Of a stretch of DNA of 64,000 bases, positions 8,619 through 17,707 are shown piece by piece (position 1 is the first letter of the stretch; the number at the start of each line of letters is the position of its first letter). The position numbers and the translations under genes were made by a program. The DNA lies in the NCBI GenBank assembly GCA_027482245.1, contig JAIXWG010000039.1, positions 124,001 through 188,000 of the forward strand, read 5' to 3'. The notes beneath the pieces were generated by a model, which was not told where the DNA came from, searched no databases, and saw nothing but the letters and a program-made list of their open reading frames with translations. Origin of the DNA: Acetobacteraceae bacterium (GTDB lineage Bacteria > Pseudomonadota > Alphaproteobacteria > Acetobacterales > Acetobacteraceae).

Positions 8619-8631
8619 GTCCAGGGCTACT

Positions 8632-10713
8632 TCAGGCCCCCGGCACCTCCACCACTAAATTCCCGAACGGGTCCATCACCGCGCTGTCGCCCGGATGCAG
8701 GTAGGTCGTCGCATCCATCTGCACGATGATCGCGGGGCCCAGCACGGTCGCGCCGGCGCCCAGCGCATCACGCCGCCAGACCGGCACGCGGGCGAGGCCC
8801 GTTTCCAGATGCACCGGCAGATGCGTGTAGGGCGCGCCTGGGCCCGCGCCGGGCGCCGTTTCGGGCGCCGGGCCGGGCAGGGTGCCGAGCGCTGCCACCT
8901 CCAGCGTCACGATCTCCACCGGCGTGTCGGGCTGCGCGAAGGTGTAGAGGCGCTCATGCTCCGCATGGAAGCGCGCGATCGCCTCGTTCAGGCCCGCATG
9001 GTCGGCGGCACGGCCGGGCCAGTCGACGTAGAGTTCGAAGCCCTGGTGCATGTAGCGCATGCCCGCGCGCCAGCGGATTTCCCGTGCGGCGGCCGGCACG
9101 GCTTCCGATTCCAGCCAGGCGACCGCTTCCGCATCCAGCGCACCGAAGGCCGCGGCGAGTGGCGCCGGATCCGCGATGGGCGCCCGCATCATCACGGTGC
9201 GGGAGAATTCGTTGCGGAGCGGCGCGGCGAGAAGCCCCTCGGCGGAGAGCACGCCGGGGCTGGAGGGCACCAGGATGCGCCGCATGCCGAGCAGCCGCGC
9301 GATGGCGCCGGCCTGCAGCGGCCCCGCGCCGCCGAAGGGGAGCAGCGCGAAATCGACGGGATCATGCCCGCGCTGCACCGACACCACGCGGATCGCGCCC
9401 GCCATGGCGTTGTCCGCCACGGCGATGATGCCGCGCGCGGCGGCGTGGAGGTCCATGCCCAGCGGCTTCGCGATCCGCGTCTCGATCGCGCGCGCGGCGG
9501 CGTCCACATCCAGCGTGATGGCGCCATCGAGCAGGGAGGGCGGCAGGCGGCCCAGCACCAGGTTCGCATCCGTCAGCGTCGGCTCCACGCCGCCGCGGCC
9601 ATAGGCGACGGGGCCGGGCATGGCGCCGGCGCTGGCGGGGCCGACCAGCAGCGCGCCTTCCGGCGAGACGCGGGCGATCGATCCGCCGCCGGCACCGATG
9701 GTGTGGATGTCGATCATCGGCAGGCTGAGCGGCCAGTCGCCGACCTTGCCCTCGCTGGTCAGGCGCGGATCGCCATCGATCAGGCTGATATCGGCGGAGG
9801 TGCCGCCGACATCGAGGGTGATGAGCTTCGGATGCCCCGCGCGCAGGCCGAGCGCGCGGGCGCCGACGACGCCGGCCGCGGGGCCGGACAGCGCGGTCTG
9901 CACGGGCTGCCGCGCCGCACCCTCGCCGCGGATCACGCCGCCCGAGGATTTCATCAGCAGCAGCGGCGCGGCGATGCCGCCCTGCTTCAGGCGATCCTCG
10001 ATCCGGCGGACATAGGTGGCCACCGCAGGCATGACATAGGCGTTGAGCGCCGTCGCCATGCTGCGCTCGTATTCGCGGAAGACGGGCAGCACCTCGGAGG
10101 ACAGCGTGATGGGGATGCCAGGGAGTTCCTCCGCCAGGATCGCACCGGCGCGCCGTTCATGCGTGGGGTCGGCATAGGCGTGCAGGAAGCAGACGGCGAC
10201 GACCTCCACGCCGAGGCGCCGGAACTCCGCCGCGGCATCGCGCACATCCTGCTCCACCAGCGGCTCCACCACGGCACCGCCGGCGGCGAGGCGTTCGCGG
10301 GCCTCCCGCACATGTTCCGGCGGGATGGGGCGGCGGGGCTTCTGCCAGGCATAGAGGTTCGCGTGGCGCGGGATGTCGTGGCGGCCGATCTCCAGCACAT
10401 GGCGCAGCCCGGCCGTCGTCAGCAGCCCGGCCTTGGCGCCCTTCTGCTCCAGGATCGCATTCGTCGCGACCGTCGTGCCGTGCAGCACATGCGTCACCTC
10501 AGCGGGCTTGCGCCCGGCGATGGACAGCACCTGCGCGATGCCCTCCGCGAAGGCGCGGGAGCGGTCATCGGGCGTGGAGGAAACCTTGGCCTGCCAGCGC
10601 TGCCCGCTGGCGCGATCGACCAGCACGATGTCGGTGAAGGTGCCGCCCGCATCGACCGCGACCGAGAGGGAGCCGCGATCGTCCATGCCATCCATCATCC
10701 GCATTCCATCCAT
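8632..10713 (-). CDS. hyuA: HyuA-type hydantoinase/oxoprolinase A subunit
   Basis: About 690 residues, the normal size for the hydantoinase A family. The N-terminus has the actin-like ATP phosphate loop VAVDAGGTFTDIVLVD, followed by HGTTVATNAILE, SGPAAGVVGA, TLDVGGTSADISLIDG and TIGAGGGSIA, all canonical. It works with HyuB in ATP-dependent opening or carboxylation of cyclic amides or ketones. The start is ambiguous: several in-frame ATGs cluster between 10686 and 10713, and the shortest version (MDDRGSLSVAVDAGG) fits the family best. Its 3' end faces hyuB across a strong palindrome, so the pair cannot form one operon. Confidence 0.9.
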   Translation of the reverse strand: MDGMRMMDGMDDRGSLSVAVDAGGTFTDIVLVDRASGQRWQAKVSSTPDDRSRAFAEGIAQVLSIAGRKPAEVTHVLHGTTVATNAILEQKGAKAGLLTTAGLRHVLEIGRHDIPRHANLYAWQKPRRPIPPEHVREARERLAAGGAVVEPLVEQDVRDAAAEFRRLGVEVVAVCFLHAYADPTHERRAGAILAEELPGIPITLSSEVLPVFREYERSMATALNAYVMPAVATYVRRIEDRLKQGGIAAPLLLMKSSGGVIRGEGAARQPVQTALSGPAAGVVGARALGLRAGHPKLITLDVGGTSADISLIDGDPRLTSEGKVGDWPLSLPMIDIHTIGAGGGSIARVSPEGALLVGPASAGAMPGPVAYGRGGVEPTLTDANLVLGRLPPSLLDGAITLDVDAAARAIETRIAKPLGMDLHAAARGIIAVADNAMAGAIRVVSVQRGHDPVDFALLPFGGAGPLQAGAIARLLGMRRILVPSSPGVLSAEGLLAAPLRNEFSRTVMMRAPIADPAPLAAAFGALDAEAVAWLESEAVPAAAREIRWRAGMRYMHQGFELYVDWPGRAADHAGLNEAIARFHAEHERLYTFAQPDTPVEIVTLEVAALGTLPGPAPETAPGAGPGAPYTHLPVHLETGLARVPVWRRDALGAGATVLGPAIIVQMDATTYLHPGDSAVMDPFGNLVVEVPGA

Positions 10714-10772
10714 GCCAGCACGGCAACACCCGCATTCCCGCCACCGATGCTAGTCACCGCTGCGACAAGGCG

Positions 10773-12356
10773 TCAAACGCGCCTGACGCCGGTGAAGGTG
10801 GAAAGACCGACCGGGATATCCACCAGGTTGCGCTGATGCGCGATGACGCGGAAATACTCGCCGAGCGGGAGGTAGGGGACGTCCCGCCAGAACTGCGCCT
10901 GGATCTCCCGCGCCTTGGCCTGCTGCGCGGTGGTGTCGGGCGCCGCCATCCATTCCTGCCGCAGCCGTTCCAGCGCGGGGCTGTCCGGCCAGCCGAACCA
11001 GGCGCCCGCGCCATTGGCGCGCAGCCCGAGATTGGCGACGGGGTCGAGCAGCCCGGCCGCGCTGAAGCCGGAGATGAAGACGTTCCAGCCCCCGCGTTCC
11101 GGCGGTTCCTTCGACCCGCGCCGCTGCACGATGCTGCCCCAGTCCGCCGCATAGGCTTCCGCATTCATCCCCGCGCGGCGGAACATGTCCACGGCGACCT
11201 CGCCCATCGCCTTGAGGAAGGCGAAGTCCATGGGCTGCAGCACGATGACCTTCTCCCCGCGATAGCCTGCGGCGGTCAGGTCTCGCTTCACCTTCTCCAT
11301 GTCGCGCGGGCCGCGCAGCAGGCCGATCCCTTCCTCATTCGCCATCGGCGTGTTGGGCAGGAACACGCCGACATCGGTGCGCCACAGGCTGCGATCGTCG
11401 CTGAAGGCCGCGGTCATGTAGGCAGACTGGTCCAGCGCGCCGAGCATGGCGCGGCGGATGGCGGGATTGTCGAAGGGCGGATGCAGGTGGTTGAAGCGCA
11501 GCACGCTGATGCTGCTGTCCTCCGTGATCTTCACCACCGCGTTGCGGCTGCGGCGCAGCACCGGCAGCAGGTCGTTCGGCGCGTATTCCAGCCAGTCCAC
11601 CTCACCCTGCTGCAGCGCCGCCGCGGCCGTCGCGGGGTCCGGCAGGATGTGCCACTCGATGCGGTCCATATGGGCGATCTTGGGGCCGGCGGAACGGCTG
11701 GCGGTGCCGGAGGCGCGCGGAACGTATCCGTCGAACCGCGAATAGACGACGCGGGCGCCGGAGACGCGTTCCCGCGCCTCGAACCTGAACGGCCCGCTGC
11801 CGATCATCTCCGCGACGGGGCGGGAGGGATCGGTGCTCGCCAGGCGTTCCGGCATGATGGCCGGCATCGCCGCCGTCACCTTGCCGAGTGCGCGCGGCAG
11901 CAGCGGGAAGGGGCGCTTGAGGCGGAAGCGGATGGTGCGGTCGGTCGGCGCCGTGAGTTCATCGGTGGCCGCGATCAGCTCCGTGCCGAACATGTCCCGC
12001 GCCGCCCAGCGGCGGATGCTGGCCACCACGTCGCGGCCGCGCACCGGTTCACCATCATGGAAGCGCAGGCCCTCCCGCAGCGTCAGCGTCCAGATTCGGC
12101 CCTCGTCTTCCGTGACGTGGCCTTCGACCATCTGGGGATGCAGGTTGTAGTCGGCGTCCAGCCCGTAGAGCGTGTCGAAGACCATGAAGCCGTGGGTCAG
12201 CGTCACGGTCGCGGTGTTGAAGACCGGGTCCACCACGGCGAGGTCCGCCTGCGGCACGAAGCGCAGCGTCCGGGATGCCGCGCCCTGCGCGCCGACGATG
12301 CGGGGCGCCGTCACCATGGCGCCGGCGGTGCCGAGGATCTGGCGTCGGGTGGGCAT
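10773..12356 (-). CDS. ABC transporter substrate-binding protein (peptide/DppA family)
   Basis: A 527-residue extracellular solute-binding protein, family 5. The N-terminus MPTRRQILGTAGAMVTA is a Tat-like signal. The mature part shows GLDADYNLHPQMVEGHV, LREGLRFHDGEPVRGRDVV (the family signature region near residue 90-110) and DRSLWRTDVGVFLPNTPMANEEG. An ideal GGAGGT ribosome site precedes the ATG. It should deliver peptides, amides or similar solutes to an ABC importer, but no permease or ATPase gene is present here. It runs in the same direction as hyuA, about 60 bases upstream of it, so shared expression is plausible. Confidence 0.88.
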   Translation of the reverse strand: MPTRRQILGTAGAMVTAPRIVGAQGAASRTLRFVPQADLAVVDPVFNTATVTLTHGFMVFDTLYGLDADYNLHPQMVEGHVTEDEGRIWTLTLREGLRFHDGEPVRGRDVVASIRRWAARDMFGTELIAATDELTAPTDRTIRFRLKRPFPLLPRALGKVTAAMPAIMPERLASTDPSRPVAEMIGSGPFRFEARERVSGARVVYSRFDGYVPRASGTASRSAGPKIAHMDRIEWHILPDPATAAAALQQGEVDWLEYAPNDLLPVLRRSRNAVVKITEDSSISVLRFNHLHPPFDNPAIRRAMLGALDQSAYMTAAFSDDRSLWRTDVGVFLPNTPMANEEGIGLLRGPRDMEKVKRDLTAAGYRGEKVIVLQPMDFAFLKAMGEVAVDMFRRAGMNAEAYAADWGSIVQRRGSKEPPERGGWNVFISGFSAAGLLDPVANLGLRANGAGAWFGWPDSPALERLRQEWMAAPDTTAQQAKAREIQAQFWRDVPYLPLGEYFRVIAHQRNLVDIPVGLSTFTGVRRV

Positions 12357-12483
12357 GGTCTGACCTCCATCCGGATGCGACGGCACCACGATGCAACAGG
12401 GATACGGGTCGGGGAACGGTGTTTCGTCACGACTTGGCGCGACGCGCCCCGCGTTCCATGCTGGCGCGACGGAGGGCGATGCC

Positions 12484-13938
12484 ATGACGCTGCGCTGCGA
12501 CCTGATCATCCGCGATGCCACGCTGGTCGATGGCACGGGCGGGCCTCGCCGGCGCGGCGATGTCGGCGTGAAGGGCGACCGGATCGTGGGCGTCGGCGAC
12601 CTCGGCGCCATGGCCGCGGATCGGGAGGTGATGGCGGAAGGGCGCATCCTCGCCCCGGGCTTCATCGACGCGCACACGCATGACGACCAGGCGGTGTTGT
12701 GCGGCCCGGCCTGCATGCTCTGCCGCGTCTCGCAGGGCGTCACCACCGTGGTCGTCGGCAATTGCGGCATCAGCCTGGCGCCGGAGCCGATGAAGGAAAG
12801 GCCGCCCGCGCCGCTGGACGGCGTCTGCGCGCCGGAATGGTGGATCTTCGACAGTTTCGGCGCCTATGCGGAGCATCTGGAGCGCAAGCCTTCATCGGTG
12901 AACACGCTGGCGCTGATCGGGCACATGTCGCTGCGCGTCGCGGCGATGGGCGGCGACACCACCCGCGCGGCGACCGACAGGGAAGCGGAGCGCATGCGCC
13001 GCAAGCTGGCGCAATCGCTGGCGGAGGGTGCGGCCGGCTTCTCGACCGGCCTCTTCTACCCGCCCAGCAAGCATGCGCCGACGGAGGAGGTGATCGCGGT
13101 GGCGGAGGCGCTGCGCGAGCATCGCGGCCTCTACGTCACCCACATGCGGGACGAGGCCGATGGCGTGCTGGACAGCATCGAGGAGACGCTGCGCATCGGC
13201 AAGGCGGTCGGCGCGCCCATCATCATCAGCCACCACAAATGCGCGCAGCCCGAGAATCATGGCCGCTCCGTCCAGACCCTGCCGCTGATCGAGCGCCATG
13301 CGGCAGACTACCCCGTGGCCTTCGACGTTTATCCCTACACCGCCTCCTCCACCTCGCTCAGCGCGCGCAAGCCGCGGCCCGACGTGCCCGTGCAGGTCAC
13401 GACGTCACTGCCGCATCCCGAGATGGCCGGCCGCGCACTGTCCGACATCGCGGCGGAATGGGGCGTGTCGCTGGAGGAGGCGGCGAAGCGCCTGACACCG
13501 GGCGGCGGCGTCTTCCACAACATGGCGGAGGAGGATGTGCGGCGGATCATGGCGCATCGCCTGTCCATGATCGGCAGCGATGGCGGGCCACTGGCGAAGC
13601 ACCCGCATCCCCGGTTGTGGGGCACCTTCCCGCGCGTGCTCGGCCGCTACTGCCGCGAACTCGGCCTCTTCGACCTGGAGACGGCGGTCCACAAGATGAC
13701 GGGCCGCACGGCCGCGATCTTCGGCATCCCCGATCGCGGCACGCTGCGGAAGGGTTCCTTCGCCGATCTGGTGCTGTTCGACGCGGAGACGGTGCTGGAC
13801 CGCGCGACCTTCGTGGAGCCGCGCCAGGTCGCCGATGGCATCATCGAGACCTGGGTGAACGGGCAATCCGTCTATACCCATGCCGCCGGCGCCAGCGACA
13901 CGCCGGCGGGGCGGCTGCTGCGGCGGGAGGTTCAGTAG
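12484..13938 (+). CDS. D-aminoacylase/N-acyl-D-amino-acid deacylase family amidohydrolase
   Basis: A 484-residue metal-dependent amidohydrolase. Features: an N-terminal beta-sandwich part LIIRDATLVDGTGG, the first metal-binding motif GFIDAHTHDDQ, QGVTTVVVGNCGIS (the cysteine is typical of D-aminoacylases), YVTHMRDEAD, IISHHKC and the late aspartate in MIGSDGGPLAKHPHPR. The enzyme removes acyl groups from N-acyl-D-amino acids or related amides. The start is fixed by GGAGG eight bases before the ATG, though the frame opens earlier. It is divergent from the peptide-binding protein gene. The 3' end overlaps the convergent Rid-family gene by 7 bases. Confidence 0.88.
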   Translation: MTLRCDLIIRDATLVDGTGGPRRRGDVGVKGDRIVGVGDLGAMAADREVMAEGRILAPGFIDAHTHDDQAVLCGPACMLCRVSQGVTTVVVGNCGISLAPEPMKERPPAPLDGVCAPEWWIFDSFGAYAEHLERKPSSVNTLALIGHMSLRVAAMGGDTTRAATDREAERMRRKLAQSLAEGAAGFSTGLFYPPSKHAPTEEVIAVAEALREHRGLYVTHMRDEADGVLDSIEETLRIGKAVGAPIIISHHKCAQPENHGRSVQTLPLIERHAADYPVAFDVYPYTASSTSLSARKPRPDVPVQVTTSLPHPEMAGRALSDIAAEWGVSLEEAAKRLTPGGGVFHNMAEEDVRRIMAHRLSMIGSDGGPLAKHPHPRLWGTFPRVLGRYCRELGLFDLETAVHKMTGRTAAIFGIPDRGTLRKGSFADLVLFDAETVLDRATFVEPRQVADGIIETWVNGQSVYTHAAGASDTPAGRLLRREVQ

Positions 13939-14315
13939 ACCGCGGCGATGCACTCGATCTCCAGCAGGAATTCCGGCACCGGCAGCGCCGCCACCACGCA
14001 GGTGGTGCGCGCGGGCAGGTGCTCCGCCGGGAAGGCCTCAGCATAGAGGCGGTTCATCACCGCCACATCCTCCGCCCGCGTCAGCAGGACGGTGGCCTTC
14101 AGGATGTTCTGCATGTCGCTGCCGGCCTCCTTCAGTGCGCGCTTCAGGTGCTGGATCACCAGGGCGAACTGCGCCTCGAACCCCTCCGGCACGCCATCGG
14201 GGCCGATGGGACCGATGCCGGAGACGTAGAGCGTCGGGCCGTGCCGCACCGACTGGGCGAAGGGCGGGTATTTCCGGCCACCCTGCGGCGGCATGAAGCG
14301 CGTGATTTCCGGCAT
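13932..14315 (-). CDS. Rid-family (RidA/YjgF-like) protein lacking the catalytic arginine
   Basis: A 127-residue protein with the Rid fold: SVRHGPTLYVSGIGP, FALVIQHLKRALKEAG, MQNILKATVLLT, FPAEHLPARTTCVV and EIECIA. In canonical RidA the segment corresponding to AALPVPEFLLEIECIA carries an arginine before LP (ARLPKD), needed for imine/enamine hydrolysis; here it is alanine. The protein therefore probably belongs to one of the other Rid subfamilies of unresolved activity. The neighbours, a D-aminoacylase and an M20 carbamoylase/amidohydrolase, make a role in amide or pyrimidine-like catabolism plausible. The ATG at 14315 is preceded by AAGGGGGA. Confidence 0.85.
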   Translation of the reverse strand: MPEITRFMPPQGGRKYPPFAQSVRHGPTLYVSGIGPIGPDGVPEGFEAQFALVIQHLKRALKEAGSDMQNILKATVLLTRAEDVAVMNRLYAEAFPAEHLPARTTCVVAALPVPEFLLEIECIAAVY

Positions 14316-14395
14316 CGGGCGTTCCCCCTTCTCTTGCGGAAGCATGGATGCCGGTTCCACCATGCGCGCGCAACAGCCACGGGTTCCCGCACGCC

Positions 14396-15595
14396 ATGCC
14401 GAAGGTCGATACCGCCCGCTTCCTCGCCGACCTGAACGAGTTGCGGAAGATCGGCGCCTACAAGACCGGCGTGCACCGGCCGACCTTCTCGCCGGAGGAC
14501 ATGGAAAGCCGCCGCTGGCTGATGGACCGGATGCGCGAATGCGGCCTGGAGCCGACCATGGACGGCATCGGCAACGTCATCGGCCGCCACCAGGGCCCGG
14601 GGCCGCATCTTCTGGTCGGCAGCCATATCGAGAGCCAGAACCAGGCGGGCTGGCTGGACGGCGCGCTTGGCGTCGTGGCGGGCGTCGCGCTGGCGCGGGC
14701 GGGGCTGCCCGTCGATGTCGCGGCCTGGGCTGACGAGGAAGGCCACTACGGCAGCTTCATCGGCAGCCGGTCCTTCATCGGCGAACTGCCGGAGGAGGAG
14801 ATCGACCGCCTCGCCAACCGCTACCATGGCAAGCCGCTGCGCCAGGCCCTGCAGGAAGCGGGGCTGGCGGGACTGCCGCGCATCGCGATGGAGCCCGGAC
14901 GGCACAAGGGTTTCCTCGAACTGCACATCGAGCAGGGGACGCAGCTGGAGGGTGCGGGCCAGCGCGTCGGCGTCGTCACCGGCATCGTCGCCATCTGGCA
15001 GTACCGCATCACCATCACCGGCATGCAGGACCATGCAGGCGGCACCACCATGGCGGAGCGGAAGGATGCCGGCCTGACCGCCGTGCGGCTGCTGGCGATG
15101 CTGGATGAGCGCATGCCCATGGCCTGCGGCCCGCGCAGCACCTGGACCTGCGGTCGCATCGCGCTCGATCCCGGCGCGGCCTCCATCATCCCCGGCAAGG
15201 CCGAAGTGCTGTTCCAGTTCCGGGACGTGGAGGAGGCGGTGCTGGCGCGGATGGCGCAGGTCCTCGAATCCTGCGTGCAGGAAAGCAACCGGCGCGAACG
15301 CTGCCATGCGGTGCTGGAGGCGGTGAGCCTCTCCAAGCCAGCCCTCTGCGACCCCGCGATGCAGGCGGCGCTGGCCGGCGCGGCGGAGGCGCTGGCACCG
15401 GGCGCCTGGCGGCACATGCCTTCCGGCGCCGGGCATGACGCGCAGTACCTGGCGAAGCGCATGCCGGCCGCGATGCTCTTCAGCCCCTCCATCGGCGGCA
15501 TCAGCCACCACTGGAGCGAGGATACGAAGGAGGAGGACCTGGTGCTCTGCGTCGAGGTCCTGGCGGAAGGCGCGGCGCGCTACCTGGCAGGCTGA
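14396..15595 (+). CDS. M20-family N-carbamoylase/allantoate amidohydrolase
   Basis: A 399-residue Zn-dependent hydrolase of the hydantoinase/carbamoylase group. Motifs: GSHIESQNQAGWLDGALG (first metal ligands; family usual form GSHxDt...fDG, so the usual HxD is HIE here), WADEEGHYGSFIGSRSF, the ELHIEQGTQLE signature, GMQDHAGGTTMAERKD in the dimer domain, and SGAGHDAQY with ISHHWSEDT near the C-terminus. It releases carbamoyl or ureido groups as CO2 and ammonia from N-carbamoyl amino acids or allantoate, a natural step after hydantoin opening. It runs divergently from the Rid-family gene. Confidence 0.88.
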   Translation: MPKVDTARFLADLNELRKIGAYKTGVHRPTFSPEDMESRRWLMDRMRECGLEPTMDGIGNVIGRHQGPGPHLLVGSHIESQNQAGWLDGALGVVAGVALARAGLPVDVAAWADEEGHYGSFIGSRSFIGELPEEEIDRLANRYHGKPLRQALQEAGLAGLPRIAMEPGRHKGFLELHIEQGTQLEGAGQRVGVVTGIVAIWQYRITITGMQDHAGGTTMAERKDAGLTAVRLLAMLDERMPMACGPRSTWTCGRIALDPGAASIIPGKAEVLFQFRDVEEAVLARMAQVLESCVQESNRRERCHAVLEAVSLSKPALCDPAMQAALAGAAEALAPGAWRHMPSGAGHDAQYLAKRMPAAMLFSPSIGGISHHWSEDTKEEDLVLCVEVLAEGAARYLAG

Positions 15596-15637
15596 CGGCG
15601 TGGGCCTATCTGAACCCGGAACGGAGGGGATGGGCCC

Positions 15638-15973
15638 ATGAATGCTCTCGGCATCGTCGCGCTGCTGGCGACGCTCGCACTCGGCGCCGTGGCCGGGTTT
15701 CACTACCTGACGCGGACGCGCAAGCGCTGGGTGGTGACGGCGCATCTGGTAGCGGCGATCGCGGCGCTGGCGGTGGTCGCCGCGCGTGTCGTCGCGGGGC
15801 CGCCGGGGACGATACCGGCGGTGGTGCCCCCGCTGATGGTCGCCCTCGCGCTGGCGGGTGGCTATGGCGCCTTCCGCTGGCTGCGGCGGGGCGGCGGGGC
15901 GGTGCTCGGCCTGCATGTCGCGGTCGGCGCGGCGAGTTTTCTCGTGTTCCTCGCCTATATCCGGGCGCCGTGA
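15638..15973 (+). CDS. Small four-helix membrane protein, unknown function
   Basis: A 111-residue protein with four hydrophobic segments, at about residues 3-24, 31-53, 60-80 and 89-107, joined by short basic loops (TRTRKR, RWLRRGG). I do not recognise a family; it resembles uncharacterised small inner-membrane proteins of alphaproteobacteria. A clear GGAGGGG site precedes the ATG. It lies 42 bases after the amidohydrolase and 47 bases before a secreted alpha/beta hydrolase, all in one direction. Confidence 0.6.
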   Translation: MNALGIVALLATLALGAVAGFHYLTRTRKRWVVTAHLVAAIAALAVVAARVVAGPPGTIPAVVPPLMVALALAGGYGAFRWLRRGGGAVLGLHVAVGAASFLVFLAYIRAP

Positions 15974-16020
15974 ATCTCCGTTAGGCTTCCGGCACAAGAA
16001 GCCTTCCGGAGGAACGACCC

Positions 16021-17082
16021 ATGGAAAGCCTGCGTTTCGCGCGGCGTGCCGCACTCATGATCGGATTGGCGATGGCGGCGGCCCCGACCCTGGCCGCGGA
16101 GTATCCGGCGCCTCGCGATGGCAGTTGGGTTGCGCGCGACTTCCGCTTCCACACCGGGGAGGTGCTGCCGGAACTCCGCATCGGCTACACCACCGTGGGC
16201 GATCCCTCCGGCATTCCCGTGTTGGTGCTGCACGGCACCGCGGGGTCCGCGCGCAGCATGCTGACGCCGGCCTTCGCGGGGGAATTGTTCGGGGAGGGCC
16301 AGCCGCTGGATGCCCGGCGGCACTTCATCATCATTCCCGACGCCATCGGCACCGGCCGCACCACCAAGCCGAGCGACGGGCTGCGTGGCAATTTCCCGCG
16401 CTACAACTACGACGACATGGTGCTGGCGCAGCATCGGCTGGTGACGGAGGGCCTCGGCATCCGGCGCCTGCGCCTCGTCATCGGCAATTCCATGGGCGGC
16501 ATGCATGCCTGGGTCTGGGGCACCAATTTCCCGGATGCGATGGACGCGATCGTCCCCATGGCGTCGCAACCCACGGAAATGTCCGCCCGCAACTGGATGA
16601 TGCGCCGCCTGCTGGTGGAGACGGTGCGGCGCGACCCCGGCTATGCCAACGGCTTCTACACGCAGCAGCCCGCCAGCCTCGGCCTGGCCAATGTCGTCTA
16701 CGCCACGGCGACCAATGGCGGCACGCTGAACCTGGCGTCGATCGCGCCGACGCGGGAAGCCGCGGACCGCATCATAGACCAGCGCCTGGCCGCGCCAGCG
16801 CCGGCGGATGCCAACGACTTCGTCTGGCAATGGGATTCGTCGCGGGACTACAACCCGGCGCCGAAGCTCGACCGCATCAGGGCGCGGGTGCTGGCGATCA
16901 ATGCGGCGGATGACGAACGCAACCCGCCCGAGACGGGGCTGATGCAGGCCGCGATGCGCCGCGTGGCGAACGGGCAACTGCTGCTGATTTCCGCGAGTGC
17001 GGAGACCTTCGGCCATGGCACCACGGGCAATGCCCGCTTCTGGGCGGAGGATCTGCGCCGCTTCATGGCGACGTTGCCGTAG
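16021..17082 (+). CDS. Secreted alpha/beta hydrolase, homoserine O-acetyltransferase-like
   Basis: A 353-residue alpha/beta-hydrolase with an N-terminal signal peptide (cleavage likely after APTLAAE near residue 26). The sequence pattern is that of the MetX-like group: LRIGYTTVGDPSGIPVLVLHGTAGSA, IIIPDAIGTGRTTKPSDG, and the nucleophile elbow GNSMGGMHAW. Candidate acid and histidine are in NAADDERNPPE and ETFGHGTTGNA. Because it is exported and stands alone, acyl transfer to homoserine is unlikely; an esterase role is more probable (inference). GGAGGAA precedes the ATG. Its 3' end overlaps the convergent DUF2243 gene by 20 bases. Confidence 0.82.
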   Translation: MESLRFARRAALMIGLAMAAAPTLAAEYPAPRDGSWVARDFRFHTGEVLPELRIGYTTVGDPSGIPVLVLHGTAGSARSMLTPAFAGELFGEGQPLDARRHFIIIPDAIGTGRTTKPSDGLRGNFPRYNYDDMVLAQHRLVTEGLGIRRLRLVIGNSMGGMHAWVWGTNFPDAMDAIVPMASQPTEMSARNWMMRRLLVETVRRDPGYANGFYTQQPASLGLANVVYATATNGGTLNLASIAPTREAADRIIDQRLAAPAPADANDFVWQWDSSRDYNPAPKLDRIRARVLAINAADDERNPPETGLMQAAMRRVANGQLLLISASAETFGHGTTGNARFWAEDLRRFMATLP

Positions 17083-17677
17083 GCGCGATCACGGCCCAGG
17101 TCGCGCAGGATCCGGGCAGCACGCCGCCGCCGAGCAGCGCGACCACGGCCGGGTCCGGCGTGCCGCTGGCGGCGATGGGGGCGGCCACGACCAGCGCCGC
17201 GGCGAGCGCGGGCGCCACCGCCCGCCCATGGCCGCCGCCGGGCCGGCGCAGCAGCCAGGCGCCGGCCGCGGCGGTGACGGCGCCGAGGGCGAAGAAGACG
17301 AGGTCCCACACCAGCGGATCGGTCGAATCCTGGCGGATGCGATGCAGGCCGATGGCCCAGTGGTTCACCACCGCGTCCAGCAGGTGCCAGGCGCCGAAGC
17401 CCAGCAGCGCCGCGCCCAGCATCACCCGGCCCGCCCCCGGCGCGGCGCCGCGCCGCAGCCCGAACAGCACCAGCGCGGCCACCGCCAGCGCGTAGTGCAG
17501 CGCGTGGAAGGCGCCATCCCAGAGCATCTGGAAGCGAAGATCGGCGGGATCGGTCACGCCGCTCAGCAGATGGTGCCACTGCAGGATCTGGTGCAGCAGG
17601 ATGCCGTCGAGAAAGCCGCCGAGCGCGAAGCCGGCGAGCCAGGCGGGCAGCATCAGGCGGCGGGGGGCGGGGTCCAT
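17063..17677 (-). CDS. DUF2243 family membrane protein
   Basis: A 204-residue integral membrane protein. The N-terminal part LAGFALGGFLDGILLHQILQ followed by WHHLLS is diagnostic of the DUF2243 family, as are the AFHALHYALAV and DAVVNHWAIGLHRIR segments with their histidines. About five to six membrane helices are visible. The histidine-rich membrane layout suggests metal or haem association, but function is not established for the family. The C-terminal 20 bases lie inside the 3' end of the opposite hydrolase gene. It runs in the same direction as the upstream hydrolase/dehydrogenase/P-type ATPase group, 30 bases after it. Confidence 0.82.
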   Translation of the reverse strand: MDPAPRRLMLPAWLAGFALGGFLDGILLHQILQWHHLLSGVTDPADLRFQMLWDGAFHALHYALAVAALVLFGLRRGAAPGAGRVMLGAALLGFGAWHLLDAVVNHWAIGLHRIRQDSTDPLVWDLVFFALGAVTAAAGAWLLRRPGGGHGRAVAPALAAALVVAAPIAASGTPDPAVVALLGGGVLPGSCATWAVIAPTATSP

Positions 17678-17707
17678 CGCGGACCAACGCGCCCCCGCAC
17701 GCCCCGT

